A stretch of DNA of 64,000 nucleotides, taken from assembly GCF_001598815.1 (NCBI RefSeq), contig NZ_BCZQ01000017.1, forward strand, positions 124,001-188,000. Reading direction: 5' to 3'. The stretch is from Sphingopyxis terrae subsp. terrae NBRC 15098 (GTDB lineage Bacteria > Pseudomonadota > Alphaproteobacteria > Sphingomonadales > Sphingomonadaceae). The position numbers and the translations under genes were made by a program. Positions within the stretch are counted from its first letter, which is position 1. Each line of letters opens with the position of its first letter. The notes below the pieces were generated by a model. The model was given only the letters and a program-made list of their open reading frames with translations. It was not told the origin of the DNA and did not search any database. Of this stretch, positions 36,664 through 44,977 are shown one piece after another.

Positions 36664-36742
36664 TCGAGTATCGCCGCCCGGCCGCAAGCCGGGCGGCGAT
36701 ACTCTCATTTTGAGGCTTTTCGCGCGGGGATTCTCCGCCGCA

Positions 36743-37057
36743 ATGCGTTACGATGATCCTTTGCATGCCGCTAACCATGTTCCAGCCGATGCGGGCAAGC
36801 TGCTGATAGGCTTTGCTTTCATTCCTGAAGATCAGCCGGAGGTGCGAATGGATCAGGTCGTCGATTGGCAATCGCCATATTTTCCGAGAATATTCGAAAC
36901 ATATGATCGCGCCGATTTCGCGCAGGAGTTCCTGCGCCGAAGCCCGGCGTACCGCCGCGCCTATCGTTCGGCCGCGTTGGCGCCGACGCGGCGCCGCACC
37001 GCGCGCCTCGCGGGGCTCGCGCGACGATGGGGGTTGGTCTTTCGCCCTGGACCCTGA
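36743..37057 (+). CDS. DUF6499-like N-terminal part of a DUF2285 protein (frame ends early)
   Basis: Reads 104 residues from ATG 36743. The second half matches the DUF6499 domain (VDWQSPYFPRIFETYDRADF, QEFLRRSPAYRRAYRSAAL), which in relatives is the front of a longer protein ending in DUF2285. Here the reading frame runs through RRWGLVFRPGP and stops at TGA 37055-37057. The rest of the expected protein continues at once in the +1 frame. The break falls at the codon pair CCC-TGA followed by C, so a one-base forward slip at that stop would restore the full protein exactly. It could be a programmed frameshift, a natural mutation or an assembly error. Confidence 0.6.
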   Translation: MRYDDPLHAANHVPADAGKLLIGFAFIPEDQPEVRMDQVVDWQSPYFPRIFETYDRADFAQEFLRRSPAYRRAYRSAALAPTRRRTARLAGLARRWGLVFRPGP

Positions 37058-37631
37058 CCGATCCGTTACTGACTCCCCTGCGCTTTGGCAGCCCGAGGCC
37101 TGCGCGCATGTCGCCATCGCCGAACCGGCGCCCGACGGCTTCGCCGCGCCGCGGCTCGCCGAGCTCATCGCCTCGGCGGACATCGCCTCCGAGATCATCC
37201 TGCCGGGCGAGTGGCATCTTGTGTTCGTGGCCGACGGACGGCGCTTCCGCCTCTGGCTTCGCCGCTTCCTCGCCGATGAACGGCTCGCCTATGTAAATCC
37301 GGCCGATCCGCACAGCGAGCTGCGGATGGCCGTGAGCCTCGCCGTACAGCGCCGCTTCTCGGCGGGCGTCACGACGCATCGCTTCCTGCGGGGAGGCGCC
37401 CCCGGACCATCCGAGCGCTGGCGTCTCATCCAGTGGCTGCGGCTCCTCGACGCCTCCGCCGAGGGGCGTTCGGCGCGCGACATCGCCGCCGCCCTCATCC
37501 TTGACGATGCCCAGGATTTCTCGGCCGCCGACTGGGACGGATCGAGCGAGCGCCGTCGCATCGCGCGCTGGCACCGCGCCGCGATCGCGATGCGCGACGG
37601 CGGCTATCAGGAGCTGCTCGGCGCCGCCTGA
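37056..37631 (+). CDS. DUF2285 domain, C-terminal part in the +1 frame
   Basis: Open in the frame one base ahead of the DUF6499 part, giving about 191 residues: DRSVTDSPALWQPEACAHV, ASEIILPGEWHLVFVADGRRF, ERWRLIQWLRLLDASAEGRSARDIA and the ending WHRAAIAMRDGGYQELLGAA. This is a full DUF2285 domain, a helix-turn-helix-like region linked with regulation of conjugative elements. It has no start codon or ribosome binding site near its beginning; the nearest upstream ATG in this frame (36903) would add non-homologous residues. So it is most simply the 3' half of the preceding gene. Confidence 0.6.
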   Translation, partial: DRSVTDSPALWQPEACAHVAIAEPAPDGFAAPRLAELIASADIASEIILPGEWHLVFVADGRRFRLWLRRFLADERLAYVNPADPHSELRMAVSLAVQRRFSAGVTTHRFLRGGAPGPSERWRLIQWLRLLDASAEGRSARDIAAALILDDAQDFSAADWDGSSERRRIARWHRAAIAMRDGGYQELLGAA

Positions 37632-37750
37632 TCGGGACATTCCGCGCGTCGTCACTTTGTCCGTTCCCAAATCGCGTCCCGATTTCCGAATGTCGCCGCC
37701 TCTCCGCCGGAGCCCGCCACGGGACCCGGCGCTGCGAACGGAGGCCCCTC

Positions 37751-38002
37751 TTGAGCGACATGCACACCCCCATTTCGCCGCGCTACCTCAAGACGCCCGA
37801 CGCTGCGCTGCACCTCGGCCTGTCGAGCCGGACGCTCGAAAAACATCGCTGCTTCGGAACGGGTCCCGAATACCGAAAACTCGGCGGGCGGATCGTCTAC
37901 GCGATCGCTGATCTCGACGCCTGGGCCGAGATCGGCCGCAAGAAGTCGACATCCGATCCCGGCAAGGGCGTCGTCCATCCCGCGCGCCCGGTCCGCCGCT
38001 GA
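37751..38002 (+). CDS. AlpA/MerR-like helix-turn-helix regulator
   Basis: An 83-residue DNA-binding protein. The core RYLKTPDAALHLGLSSRTLE followed by GTGPEYRKLGGRIVYAIADL is the HTH_17/excisionase-AlpA pattern (helix-turn-helix then a beta wing with GxRVxY). GGAGG lies six bases before a TTG start at 37751; an ATG nine bases on is too far from it. In related elements this gene stands next to DUF2285 and is thought to control excision or replication genes. The stop overlaps the DUF2840 start (TGATG). Confidence 0.8.
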   Translation: MSDMHTPISPRYLKTPDAALHLGLSSRTLEKHRCFGTGPEYRKLGGRIVYAIADLDAWAEIGRKKSTSDPGKGVVHPARPVRR

Positions 38003-38523
38003 TGCGCTCCGCCCAGAACATCCCGCCCGCTCCCGGCGTGCAGCCGGTCGCGGCGACCGCGAGCGGTCTCACCGACCTTGAGCTGACCTGGATCGAGCAG
38101 CGGCTCGAGCATTGGCTGCGCTTCGGCCGCGTCGCCGCCGAGCGCATCGTCAGCCGCCGGACGCGCATCGTCTCCTTCCGGCCCGAGGCCGTCTTCGGCT
38201 TCGTCCGTTGGGGCGCGAACGATTTCGGCACGATCTTCTCGAGCATCTCGGTCATCGCGGCGCCCGCGCCGCGCGCCCCCTTCGCGACGCATCCCTACGT
38301 GCGCCCCGGCGGCGACATCCTGCTGCGCGTCGACGGTTGGCCGAGGGTCCAGCAGGTTCTCTCGGCGATCGATGCGATCGAGGCCGCCGGGCTCGATCCG
38401 TGCGAGACGGCCCCCGATCATTGGCGCCACATCGGCAGCCACATCGCCGACGGACTGCCGTTCCGGCCCTATGGTCCGGAGCGGCACCGCGCCTGGCTCC
38501 AGCGCAAGGCGATCGCGCCATGA
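38002..38523 (+). CDS. DUF2840 domain protein
   Basis: A 173-residue protein typical of alphaproteobacterial conjugation regions; biochemical role unknown. Blocks: LTWIEQRLEHWLRFG, ERIVSRRTRIVSFRPEAVFGFVRWGANDFGT, VRPGGDILLRVDGW and the C-terminal PDHWRHIGSHIADGL. It overlaps the gene before (one base) and after (ATGA with traF), so it is part of one long operon. In Tn4371-like elements repA and parA usually lie between the AlpA-like gene and DUF2840; both are missing here. Confidence 0.85.
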   Translation: MRSAQNIPPAPGVQPVAATASGLTDLELTWIEQRLEHWLRFGRVAAERIVSRRTRIVSFRPEAVFGFVRWGANDFGTIFSSISVIAAPAPRAPFATHPYVRPGGDILLRVDGWPRVQQVLSAIDAIEAAGLDPCETAPDHWRHIGSHIADGLPFRPYGPERHRAWLQRKAIAP

Positions 38524-39110
38524 ACCGCCGCTGGTTCCGCGCGACCGCGGCGAGCGCTACGCTCTTCGCGGCGCTGTTCGTCGCCGCGGCAGCGCTCGCG
38601 CCGCAACCGCGCCTCATCTGGAACGCGAGCCCGAGCGTTCCGATCGGCTTCTACCGCGTCGATGTCGGTGCCGAGCCCGCGGTCGGCGACCTCATCCTCT
38701 TCCACCCGCCCGAGGCGGTCGCGGCGCGTCTCGCGGTGCGCGGCTATGTGCCGCGCGGCGTGCCGCTCCTGAAGCATATCGCTGCCGGCGAAGGCGCGCT
38801 CGTCTGCCGCAGCGGCACCTTCGTGACGATCGACGGCGCGCCGGCAGCACGCGCGCGGGACGCGGACCGCCTCGGGCGGCCGCTGCCGCGCTGGCTCGGC
38901 TGCCATCGCCTGCGCCCCGGCGAACTGTTCCTCCTCAACCCCGCGCCCGACAGTCTCGACGGCCGATATTTCGGACCGCTCCCCGACACCGGCGTCGTCG
39001 GCGTCGCGCACCCGCTGCTCGTCCGCGATGCGCCCGGCGCGCCGCTGCGCTGGCGCCGTGACGCCGATCGCTCCGCATTCACCCCCGAAGGAAAGGATAT
39101 GTCCTCATGA
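38520..39110 (+). CDS. traF: TraF, S26-family conjugative transfer peptidase
   Basis: A 196-residue membrane-bound serine protease related to signal peptidase I. In RP4-type systems TraF matures and cyclises the pilin TrbC. An N-terminal membrane anchor (ATLFAALFVAAAALAP) is followed by the catalytic Ser in SPSVPIGFYRV, the general-base Lys in VPLLKHIAA, and later GRPLPRW, LRPGELFLL and SLDGRYFGPLP. It overlaps DUF2840 and the following DUF736 gene by ATGA. Together with trbC downstream it supplies the pilus subunit pathway. Confidence 0.9.
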   Translation: MNRRWFRATAASATLFAALFVAAAALAPQPRLIWNASPSVPIGFYRVDVGAEPAVGDLILFHPPEAVAARLAVRGYVPRGVPLLKHIAAGEGALVCRSGTFVTIDGAPAARARDADRLGRPLPRWLGCHRLRPGELFLLNPAPDSLDGRYFGPLPDTGVVGVAHPLLVRDAPGAPLRWRRDADRSAFTPEGKDMSS

Positions 39111-39439
39111 TTATCGGAAGCTTTCAAACCGCTGGCGACGGCTATGCCGGACAGATCCGGACGATGCTGCTCGATGCGATGATCGCGATCGTTCCGGCGA
39201 AGCCGAACGACGCGGAAAATGCACCGGCCTGGCGCGTCCTCCTCGTTGAAGCCGACACCGGCGTCGAGATCGGCGCAGGTTGGGAACGCCGCAGCGAACG
39301 CGCCGGCTCCTATATCGCCCTGCAGATCGACGACCCGGCGCTCGCGGTTCCGCTGCGCGCCAATCTGCTCCGCTCGACGCAGAACGAGGATGAATATCAT
39401 CTCCTCTGGACGCGTCCCGTCCCACGCGAACAAGCGTGA
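39107..39439 (+). CDS. DUF736 family protein, copy 4
   Basis: A 110-residue DUF736 protein within the transfer operon: MIIGSFQTAGDGYAGQI, then GVEIGAGWERRSERAGS, IALQIDDPALAVPLRANLL and YHLLWTRP. It is coupled by ATGA to traF and by GTGA to the lytic transglycosylase gene. Its middle differs from copies 1-3, so the four are diverged paralogues and not recent duplications. Its place inside the core operon indicates that this copy is the ancestral transfer-linked one. Confidence 0.84.
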   Translation: MIIGSFQTAGDGYAGQIRTMLLDAMIAIVPAKPNDAENAPAWRVLLVEADTGVEIGAGWERRSERAGSYIALQIDDPALAVPLRANLLRSTQNEDEYHLLWTRPVPREQA

Positions 39440-40158
39440 GCATCATGCATCCGGCTCGCTCGGCGCGCGTCCGCGCCGTGCGCCTCGCCTTGCTGCTGTT
39501 CTGCTCGGCGAGCGCCGCCCCGGACCGGGCATGGGGCGCGGCACCGGCGGAAGCGCCGACGGCCGCGGCCCACCCCTATGCCGCCCATGTGGCGGAGGCA
39601 TCGCAACGCTTCGGCGTTCCGGAGGTCTGGATATGGCGCGTGATGCATGTCGAGAGCCGCGGCAAGCCGCGGGCGCTCTCGCATGCCGGTGCAATGGGCC
39701 TGATGCAGATCATGCCCGCAACCTGGGCGATGCTGACGGCGCAGCACCGTCTCGGGTCCGACCCCTTCGACGTGCGCGCCAACATCCTCGCGGGCGCGGC
39801 CTATCTGCGCGCGATGTGGGACCGATATCGCGACGTTCGCCTCATGCTCGCTGCCTATAATGCGGGCCCCGGCCGCGCCGACGCCTATACAGCGGGACGG
39901 CGCGGCTTGCCCGCCGAGACGGTCGCCTATGTCGCAGCCATCGCACCCGGGCTCGGTGCGCCGGCTGCTCCGTCAGCGACGATGGCGCGGACGGCCGAAC
40001 CGCCGAGCTGGCGCAGCGCGTCGCTCTTCGCCGAGCAGCGATCGGACACGCCGGCTGCAACTTCGGTGCAGCGCGGCGACGCCGCGGCTGCAGGGCCGTC
40101 GCATTCCGCGCTTGCTCCCTCGCCCCTCTTCGTCCCGCTTTCCGGGAACAATCGGTGA
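39436..40158 (+). CDS. Lytic transglycosylase (VirB1-like)
   Basis: A 240-residue exported enzyme that opens peptidoglycan for assembly of the transfer channel. A signal peptide (VRLALLLFCSASAAP) is followed by an SLT domain: RFGVPEVWIWRVMHVESRGKP with the catalytic Glu, GAMGLMQIMPATW and YLRAMWDRY, LMLAAYNAGPG. The C-terminal 80 residues are Ala/Pro/Ser-rich and probably disordered. The start is GTG overlapping the DUF736 stop. This type of gene sits beside relaxase genes in Tn4371-like elements. Confidence 0.9.
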   Translation: MSIMHPARSARVRAVRLALLLFCSASAAPDRAWGAAPAEAPTAAAHPYAAHVAEASQRFGVPEVWIWRVMHVESRGKPRALSHAGAMGLMQIMPATWAMLTAQHRLGSDPFDVRANILAGAAYLRAMWDRYRDVRLMLAAYNAGPGRADAYTAGRRGLPAETVAYVAAIAPGLGAPAAPSATMARTAEPPSWRSASLFAEQRSDTPAATSVQRGDAAAAGPSHSALAPSPLFVPLSGNNR

Positions 40159-40381
40159 TGGTCGTCCTGGCGATATTTGCTGGAGTGCGCGGGTCCATGG
40201 ATAGGCACTGCTTTGCGTTCAGAAGGGGTTCGGGGGGATGGCAAGATAAAAGACCTGCCAGCTCGCTGGCAGATTGTGGTTGGATTACAGCGCTTTATGC
40301 GTATGGCACCCCCCTCCGGCTGCCATATCGACCTCTGGATTTCCGAGGCAGAACAAGCGCTTACGATATGGCACCGGCGCC
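40159..40381. other. Non-coding stretch before relaxase gene; candidate oriT/regulatory region
   Basis: About 220 bases lie between two genes that are otherwise tightly packed. It contains an inverted repeat CTGCCAGC (40255-40262) and GCTGGCAG (40265-40272) with a two-base spacer, and two imperfect direct repeats of the form GCGCTT-TATGCG-TATGGCAC and GCGCTT-ACGA-TATGGCAC (near 40290 and 40358). Inverted repeats next to a relaxase gene are the usual form of an origin of transfer. GTTC-N7-GTTC occurs at 40217-40231. A 76-codon frame starting at 40155 covers the region but has no recognisable product. Confidence 0.4.
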
Positions 40382-42127
40382 GTGAGCGGCGACGAGCATG
40401 ATTTTCGGGTGCGACCGGGAAGGGGGCGCGACGCTGGTTCGGGATCGGCGCGGCGCGGGAAAAGGCTCGCGGCGCAGGTGCGCAAGGCAGCCGCCCGCTC
40501 GGGTTACACCCGCTCCCGTCGTGGCGGCGGCGGTCGCAGCGGGACCGGTCGGCACGGCCGCGGCCGCGCCGCGCTTGCGACGATGCGGCGGGGTCCCGCG
40601 CAGCGCCGCGTCACGGTCATGGCGCGCATCGTCCGGCATAAGGGCGCGCAGTTTCGCTCCGCGCCGCTCGCACGGCATATCGCTTATCTCGAACGCGACG
40701 GCGTCACCCGCGATGGACGCGATGCCATGATGTTCGATGCGTCTGGAGACGCCGCCGACCGCGAGGCCTTCGCCGATCGCTGCGCCGACGATCGCCATCA
40801 TTTCCGCTTCATCGTCAGCCCTGAAGATGCCGAGCGGCTCCAGGACCTTCGGACCTTCACCCGCGATCTCATGGGCCGGCTGGAGAAGGATCTCGAGACC
40901 CGGCTCGACTGGGTGGCGGTCGATCACTGGAACACCGACAATCCGCATATCCATATACTCGTGCGCGGCGTCGCCGAGGACGGAAGCGACCTGGTCGTCG
41001 ACCGCGCCTATATGTCGGAAGGCGTGCGCGGACGGGCGTCGGAGATCGCGACCCTCGAACTCGGTCCGCGAAACGAACAGGAGATCGACGCGAGCCTCGT
41101 GCGGGAGACGGGCGCCGAGCGTTGGACCGGGCTCGACGCGCGCCTGCGCGAACGCGGCGGCGAAACGGGGATCGTCGATCTTCGTCCCGACCCAAGCTCG
41201 CCGCCGGGCCGCGATCGGCATCTCATCGGACGTGCGGCGAAGCTCGAGGCGCTTGGGCTCGCGACGCGCCTTGGACCCGGCATATTCGAGATCGATCCGC
41301 GCGCCGAAACCATATTGCGCGACCTCGGCGAGCGAGGCGACATCATCAAGGGCGTCCACCGCGCCATGCGCATGCAAGGGCTCTCCTTCGACGCATCGAG
41401 GCTCGCCCTTCACGGCGAGGCGGAGCGTTCGGGCCTCGTCGGGCGGCTGGTCGCACGCGGCCTCGACGACGAGCTTGCCGGCTCCGCCTTCGCCATCGTC
41501 GACGGGACCGATGGCCGGACCCATCACATCAAATTCTCTGATCTCCAATGGACCGGGGACGCGAAGCCGGGCGCGGTCGTCGAGCTGCGGCGCTGGGAAG
41601 GACGCGACGGCGGCGAGCATCTCTCGCTCGCCCTGCGATCGGACCTTGCGGTCGCCGACCAGATATCCGCGCGCGGCGCAACCTGGCTCGACCGCGAGCT
41701 GGTCGCGGCGAGGCCCACGGCAGGAACGTCGGGATTCGGCATCGATGTTCGCCGCGCCATGGCAGCACGCGCCGAGTTTCTCGCGAGCGAAGGCCTCGCG
41801 AGCCGTCAGAACGGCAAGCTCGTACTGGCGCCGGATCTCATCGAAACGCTGAAGCGGCGTGACCTCGAGGCGGCCTGCGAAACCATCGCCGCGCGCACCG
41901 GGCTCGCGCATCGCCCGCCGGCCACCGGCGACGCGGTGAGCGGGACCTACCGCGAGCGCGTGTCGCTCGCCTCGGGGCGCTTCGCGATGATCGACGATGG
42001 GCTTGGCTTTCAACTCGTGCCCTGGCGCCCGGCGCTCGACCGGCACCTCGGGCAGCATGTCACCGGCACCGCCACCGCGGGCGGCATCGACTGGAGCCTT
42101 GGCCGCAATCGCGGGATCGCGATCTGA
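40382..42127 (+). CDS. Relaxase (DUF3363 / VirD2-like)
   Basis: A 581-residue DNA relaxase that nicks the origin of transfer and leads the strand into the recipient. The GTG start gives the family N-terminus (SGDEHDFRVRPGR), a very basic Arg/Gly region follows (to about 80), then the catalytic domain: HIAYLERDGV with the likely nicking Tyr near 101, and the metal-binding HxH in DNPHIHILVRG near 190. The long C-terminal part (about 260-570) is the DUF3363 domain. It is co-directional with and 14 bases before the coupling protein gene. Length and layout are normal. Confidence 0.9.
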   Translation: MSGDEHDFRVRPGRGRDAGSGSARRGKRLAAQVRKAAARSGYTRSRRGGGGRSGTGRHGRGRAALATMRRGPAQRRVTVMARIVRHKGAQFRSAPLARHIAYLERDGVTRDGRDAMMFDASGDAADREAFADRCADDRHHFRFIVSPEDAERLQDLRTFTRDLMGRLEKDLETRLDWVAVDHWNTDNPHIHILVRGVAEDGSDLVVDRAYMSEGVRGRASEIATLELGPRNEQEIDASLVRETGAERWTGLDARLRERGGETGIVDLRPDPSSPPGRDRHLIGRAAKLEALGLATRLGPGIFEIDPRAETILRDLGERGDIIKGVHRAMRMQGLSFDASRLALHGEAERSGLVGRLVARGLDDELAGSAFAIVDGTDGRTHHIKFSDLQWTGDAKPGAVVELRRWEGRDGGEHLSLALRSDLAVADQISARGATWLDRELVAARPTAGTSGFGIDVRRAMAARAEFLASEGLASRQNGKLVLAPDLIETLKRRDLEAACETIAARTGLAHRPPATGDAVSGTYRERVSLASGRFAMIDDGLGFQLVPWRPALDRHLGQHVTGTATAGGIDWSLGRNRGIAI

Positions 42128-42140
42128 GAAAGGATGAACG

Positions 42141-44111
42141 ATGAGCGACAGGATATTATGGGGCCAGATCTTCGCGGTGCTGCTGATCGTCCTCGCGGCG
42201 GTCTGGACCGCGACCCAATCGACGGCGGAAGCGCTCGGATTTCAGGCGGCGCTCGGCGCTCCCTGGTTCCGCATCGGTGACTATCCCGTCTATCCGCCGC
42301 CAGCCTTCTTCTGGTGGTGGTTTGCGTTCGACGCCTATGCGCCGCCGATCTTCTACCGCGGCGCCGCGATCGCCGCGTCGGGCGGGCTGCTGTCGGTTGT
42401 CGTCGCGATCAGCATGTCGGTGTGGCGTGCGCGCGAGCGCCGGCGGGCCGAGACCTATGGATCGGCACGCTGGGCGCAGGACCGCGAGATACGGGCTGCC
42501 AACATGCTGGGCCCCGATGGCGTCATTCTCGGGCGCATGGCCGGAACCTATCTGCGCCACGATGGCGCCGAGCATGTCCTCTGCTTCGCGCCGACCCGAT
42601 CCGGGAAGGGCGTCGGCCTCGTGGTGCCGACCCTGCTGACCTGGCCGGGGAGCTGCATCGTTCATGACATCAAGGGTGAGAACTGGCAGCTCACCGCGGG
42701 CTTTCGCGCAAAGCATGGCCGGGTGCTGCTCTTCGATCCGACGAACCCCGCATCGGCGGCCTATAATCCGCTCCTCGAAGTCCGGCGCGGCGCGTGGGAA
42801 GTGCGCGACGTGCAGAATGTCGCCGACGTGCTGGTCGATCCCGAAGGAAGCCTCGAGCGTCGAAACCACTGGGAGAAGACCAGCCACGCCCTGCTCGTCG
42901 GCGCGATCCTCCATGTTCTCTACGCCGAGGAGGAAAAGAGCCTCGCCGGTGTCGCGGCGTTTTTGTCGAACCCCGAGCGCAAGATCGAGGCGACGCTCCA
43001 CCGGATGAAGACCACCCGCCATTTGGGAGATCGCGTCCACCCGGTCGTCGCCGCGGCGGCGCAGGAGCTGCTCAACAAGAGCGAGAATGAGCGGTCCGGC
43101 GTGCTGTCGACCGCCATGTCCTTCCTCGGCCTTTATCGCGACCCGGTGATCGCCAAGGTCACGGGACATTCCGAGTGGCGCATCGCGGACCTGATCGGAA
43201 GCGAGCGCCCGGTCTCGCTCTACCTCGTGGTGCCGCCCGGCGATATCAGCCGGACCAAGCCGCTCATGCGCCTGATCCTCAACCAGATCGGGCGGCGGCT
43301 GACCGAGGAGCTGAATCCCAAGGCGCGGTCGCAACGGCTGCTGTTCATGCTTGACGAATTTCCCGCACTCGGACGCCTCGACTTCTTCGAAAGCGCGCTC
43401 GCCTTCATGGCGGGCTATGGCATCAAGGCCTTTCTGATCGCCCAGTCGCTCAACCAGATCGAGAAGGCCTATGGCCAGAGCAATGCGATTCTCGACAATT
43501 GCCACGTCCGGGTCAGTTTCGCGACGAACGATGAGCGCACCGCCAAACGGATTTCCGATGCGCTCGGTACGGCAACCGAGCAACGCGCGATGAAGAATTA
43601 TGCCGGCCACCGGCTCTCGCCCTGGCTTGGCCATTTGATGGTGTCGCGCACCGAAACCGCCCGGCCGCTGCTGACCCCCGGCGAAGTCATGCAGCTCCCC
43701 CCGGACGACGAGATCGTGATGGCCGCCGGCCTCGCGCCGATCAGGGCCAAGAAGGCGCGCTACTATGGCGACCGGCGCCTGGCCGGCCGCGTCATTCCGC
43801 CGCCCGCACCCGGTCGCGGTCTTCCCGCCGCCCATGACTGGATGGCCGACCGGGTACCGCAGCCGATGGAGACGAGAGCGAAGGCGGCGGAGGACGATGA
43901 CGCGGCCAATGGCGGCATTCGGCAGGAACCCGAACTTCCCGTCCATGAGGATATCGCGCCGCCGCCGCCGCGCAGCGTCAACGGCGAGTTCGATTTCAGC
44001 GAAGATGGAGCGCAGGCCGATGCGGCGCGGCTCCGCGCCGCGGCCGATCGGCAGATGGCGCGGGGCGCCCGGGCAGCGGCGCTCGATCCTGACGACGGGA
44101 TCCAGCTGTGA
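42141..44111 (+). CDS. traG: TraG/VirD4 type IV coupling protein
   Basis: A 656-residue inner-membrane ATPase that delivers the relaxase-DNA complex to the type IV secretion channel. Two N-terminal membrane regions (ILWGQIFAVLLIVLAAVWTA; AAIAASGGLLSVVVAISMSVW) precede the ATPase: Walker A APTRSGKG near 150-157, VHDIKGENW, Walker B LLFMLDEFPALG near 400 and IAQSLNQIEKAYG. The C-terminal 100 residues are acidic and probably contact the relaxase. Its stop overlaps the RHH gene as GTGA. Confidence 0.95.
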   Translation: MSDRILWGQIFAVLLIVLAAVWTATQSTAEALGFQAALGAPWFRIGDYPVYPPPAFFWWWFAFDAYAPPIFYRGAAIAASGGLLSVVVAISMSVWRARERRRAETYGSARWAQDREIRAANMLGPDGVILGRMAGTYLRHDGAEHVLCFAPTRSGKGVGLVVPTLLTWPGSCIVHDIKGENWQLTAGFRAKHGRVLLFDPTNPASAAYNPLLEVRRGAWEVRDVQNVADVLVDPEGSLERRNHWEKTSHALLVGAILHVLYAEEEKSLAGVAAFLSNPERKIEATLHRMKTTRHLGDRVHPVVAAAAQELLNKSENERSGVLSTAMSFLGLYRDPVIAKVTGHSEWRIADLIGSERPVSLYLVVPPGDISRTKPLMRLILNQIGRRLTEELNPKARSQRLLFMLDEFPALGRLDFFESALAFMAGYGIKAFLIAQSLNQIEKAYGQSNAILDNCHVRVSFATNDERTAKRISDALGTATEQRAMKNYAGHRLSPWLGHLMVSRTETARPLLTPGEVMQLPPDDEIVMAAGLAPIRAKKARYYGDRRLAGRVIPPPAPGRGLPAAHDWMADRVPQPMETRAKAAEDDDAANGGIRQEPELPVHEDIAPPPPRSVNGEFDFSEDGAQADAARLRAAADRQMARGARAAALDPDDGIQL

Positions 44112-44527
44112 TCCGATCGCATGTCAAACAGACCTTCCGGATCGAAACCGGCCTGTCGCGCGACCTGACAGACCTTGCCCGCCGACGCGGCCTGACGCGG
44201 ACCGAAGTGCTGGAGGCTGCGCTGCGCTCCTTTCTCTCGCCAGATCAGGAGGAGCGGATCGAGGCGCTGTTGACCCGGCGCCTCGACCGCATCGGCCGCC
44301 AGCTCGACCGCATCGAATGGCATGGGGAAATGTCGGGAGAAGCGATGGCCCTGTTCGTCCGGCACTGGCTCACGAGCACGGCGCCTTTGCCCGATGATGC
44401 TTTGCCGGCCGCGCAGGCCAGCGGGAAGCGGCGCTGGGAGGCTTTCGTCGATGCCCTTTCACGTAGGATGGAAGTTGGACCAAAGCTCGCCGCGGAGCTG
44501 ATGCGTGATGTCGGCGGTTCCAATTGA
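44108..44527 (+). CDS. Ribbon-helix-helix (CopG-type) transfer regulator
   Basis: A 139-residue protein with an N-terminal ribbon-helix-helix DNA-binding motif (HVKQTFRIETGLSRDLTDLARRRGLTRTEVLEAALRSFL), followed by a helical part (RIEALLTRRLDRIGRQLDRIEW, AMALFVRHWL). Such proteins next to traG and virD2 in Tn4371-like elements may regulate transfer genes or help the relaxosome. The start is GTG, overlapping traG. The gene ends the first half of the transfer operon; the convergent small gene begins 14 bases later. Confidence 0.82.
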   Translation: MIRSHVKQTFRIETGLSRDLTDLARRRGLTRTEVLEAALRSFLSPDQEERIEALLTRRLDRIGRQLDRIEWHGEMSGEAMALFVRHWLTSTAPLPDDALPAAQASGKRRWEAFVDALSRRMEVGPKLAAELMRDVGGSN

Positions 44528-44541
44528 AGCCTTTAACCGGC

Positions 44542-44781
44542 TCATCCAGCTCGCAGTTTTAAGAGAAAGCTGATGGCCTCGGCGGGGACACCGCACAGAG
44601 CAGCCACCAGCAGCATGATCGTGAGAACCAGATATTTGGCCAAAGGAGTTCGGCACAGTTCGAGGAGCACCGCCGTTTTGTGGCGGCCCTGTTGCACAAG
44701 CGCCATAAACTGGGCGAGTTCGGCCTCCCGGTCAGTCATCGGACGCTCGCCTACGGACGGGAGACGGGGCATGTCGGTCAT
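44542..44781 (-). CDS. Small membrane protein, unknown
   Basis: A 79-residue protein with a polar N-terminus (MTDREAELAQFMALVQQGR) and one C-terminal hydrophobic stretch (LAKYLVLTIMLLVAALCGVPAEAISFLL), so probably one membrane helix or a hairpin. GAGG lies six bases before ATG 44781. It is oriented against the transfer operon and may mark the edge of an accessory insertion (44.5-49.1 kb) between traG and trbB. No family recognised. Confidence 0.5.
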   Translation of the reverse strand: MTDMPRLPSVGERPMTDREAELAQFMALVQQGRHKTAVLLELCRTPLAKYLVLTIMLLVAALCGVPAEAISFLLKLRAG

Positions 44782-44977
44782 CACAAACCTCACGGATTCA
44801 TCGCGAAAATGGCGCGCTGTTACAGATGCGCGTGCGGGTTACCGTGAGGGATAAGCCCTCCGGGCTGGAGTGCCCCTCAGGCGAGTCGCTTGTCAACAGG
44901 GTGAATCGCAATTTTATCAACAGTCGGGGGTGCGTCTGGGGATATCTTGCCGCATTTCCTGGAAAGCCGAACTTCGT

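Noticed and set aside
40155..40385. 76-codon frame between the transglycosylase and relaxase genes
   Set aside because: No recognisable product, covers repeats that look like a DNA-level signal, and starts only by overlapping the previous stop; kept as part of a non-coding candidate oriT.
42156..43946. Long minus-strand frame opposite traG
   Set aside because: Same shadow effect; traG is intact with Walker motifs, and the antisense product is His/Arg/Asp-rich with no fold.
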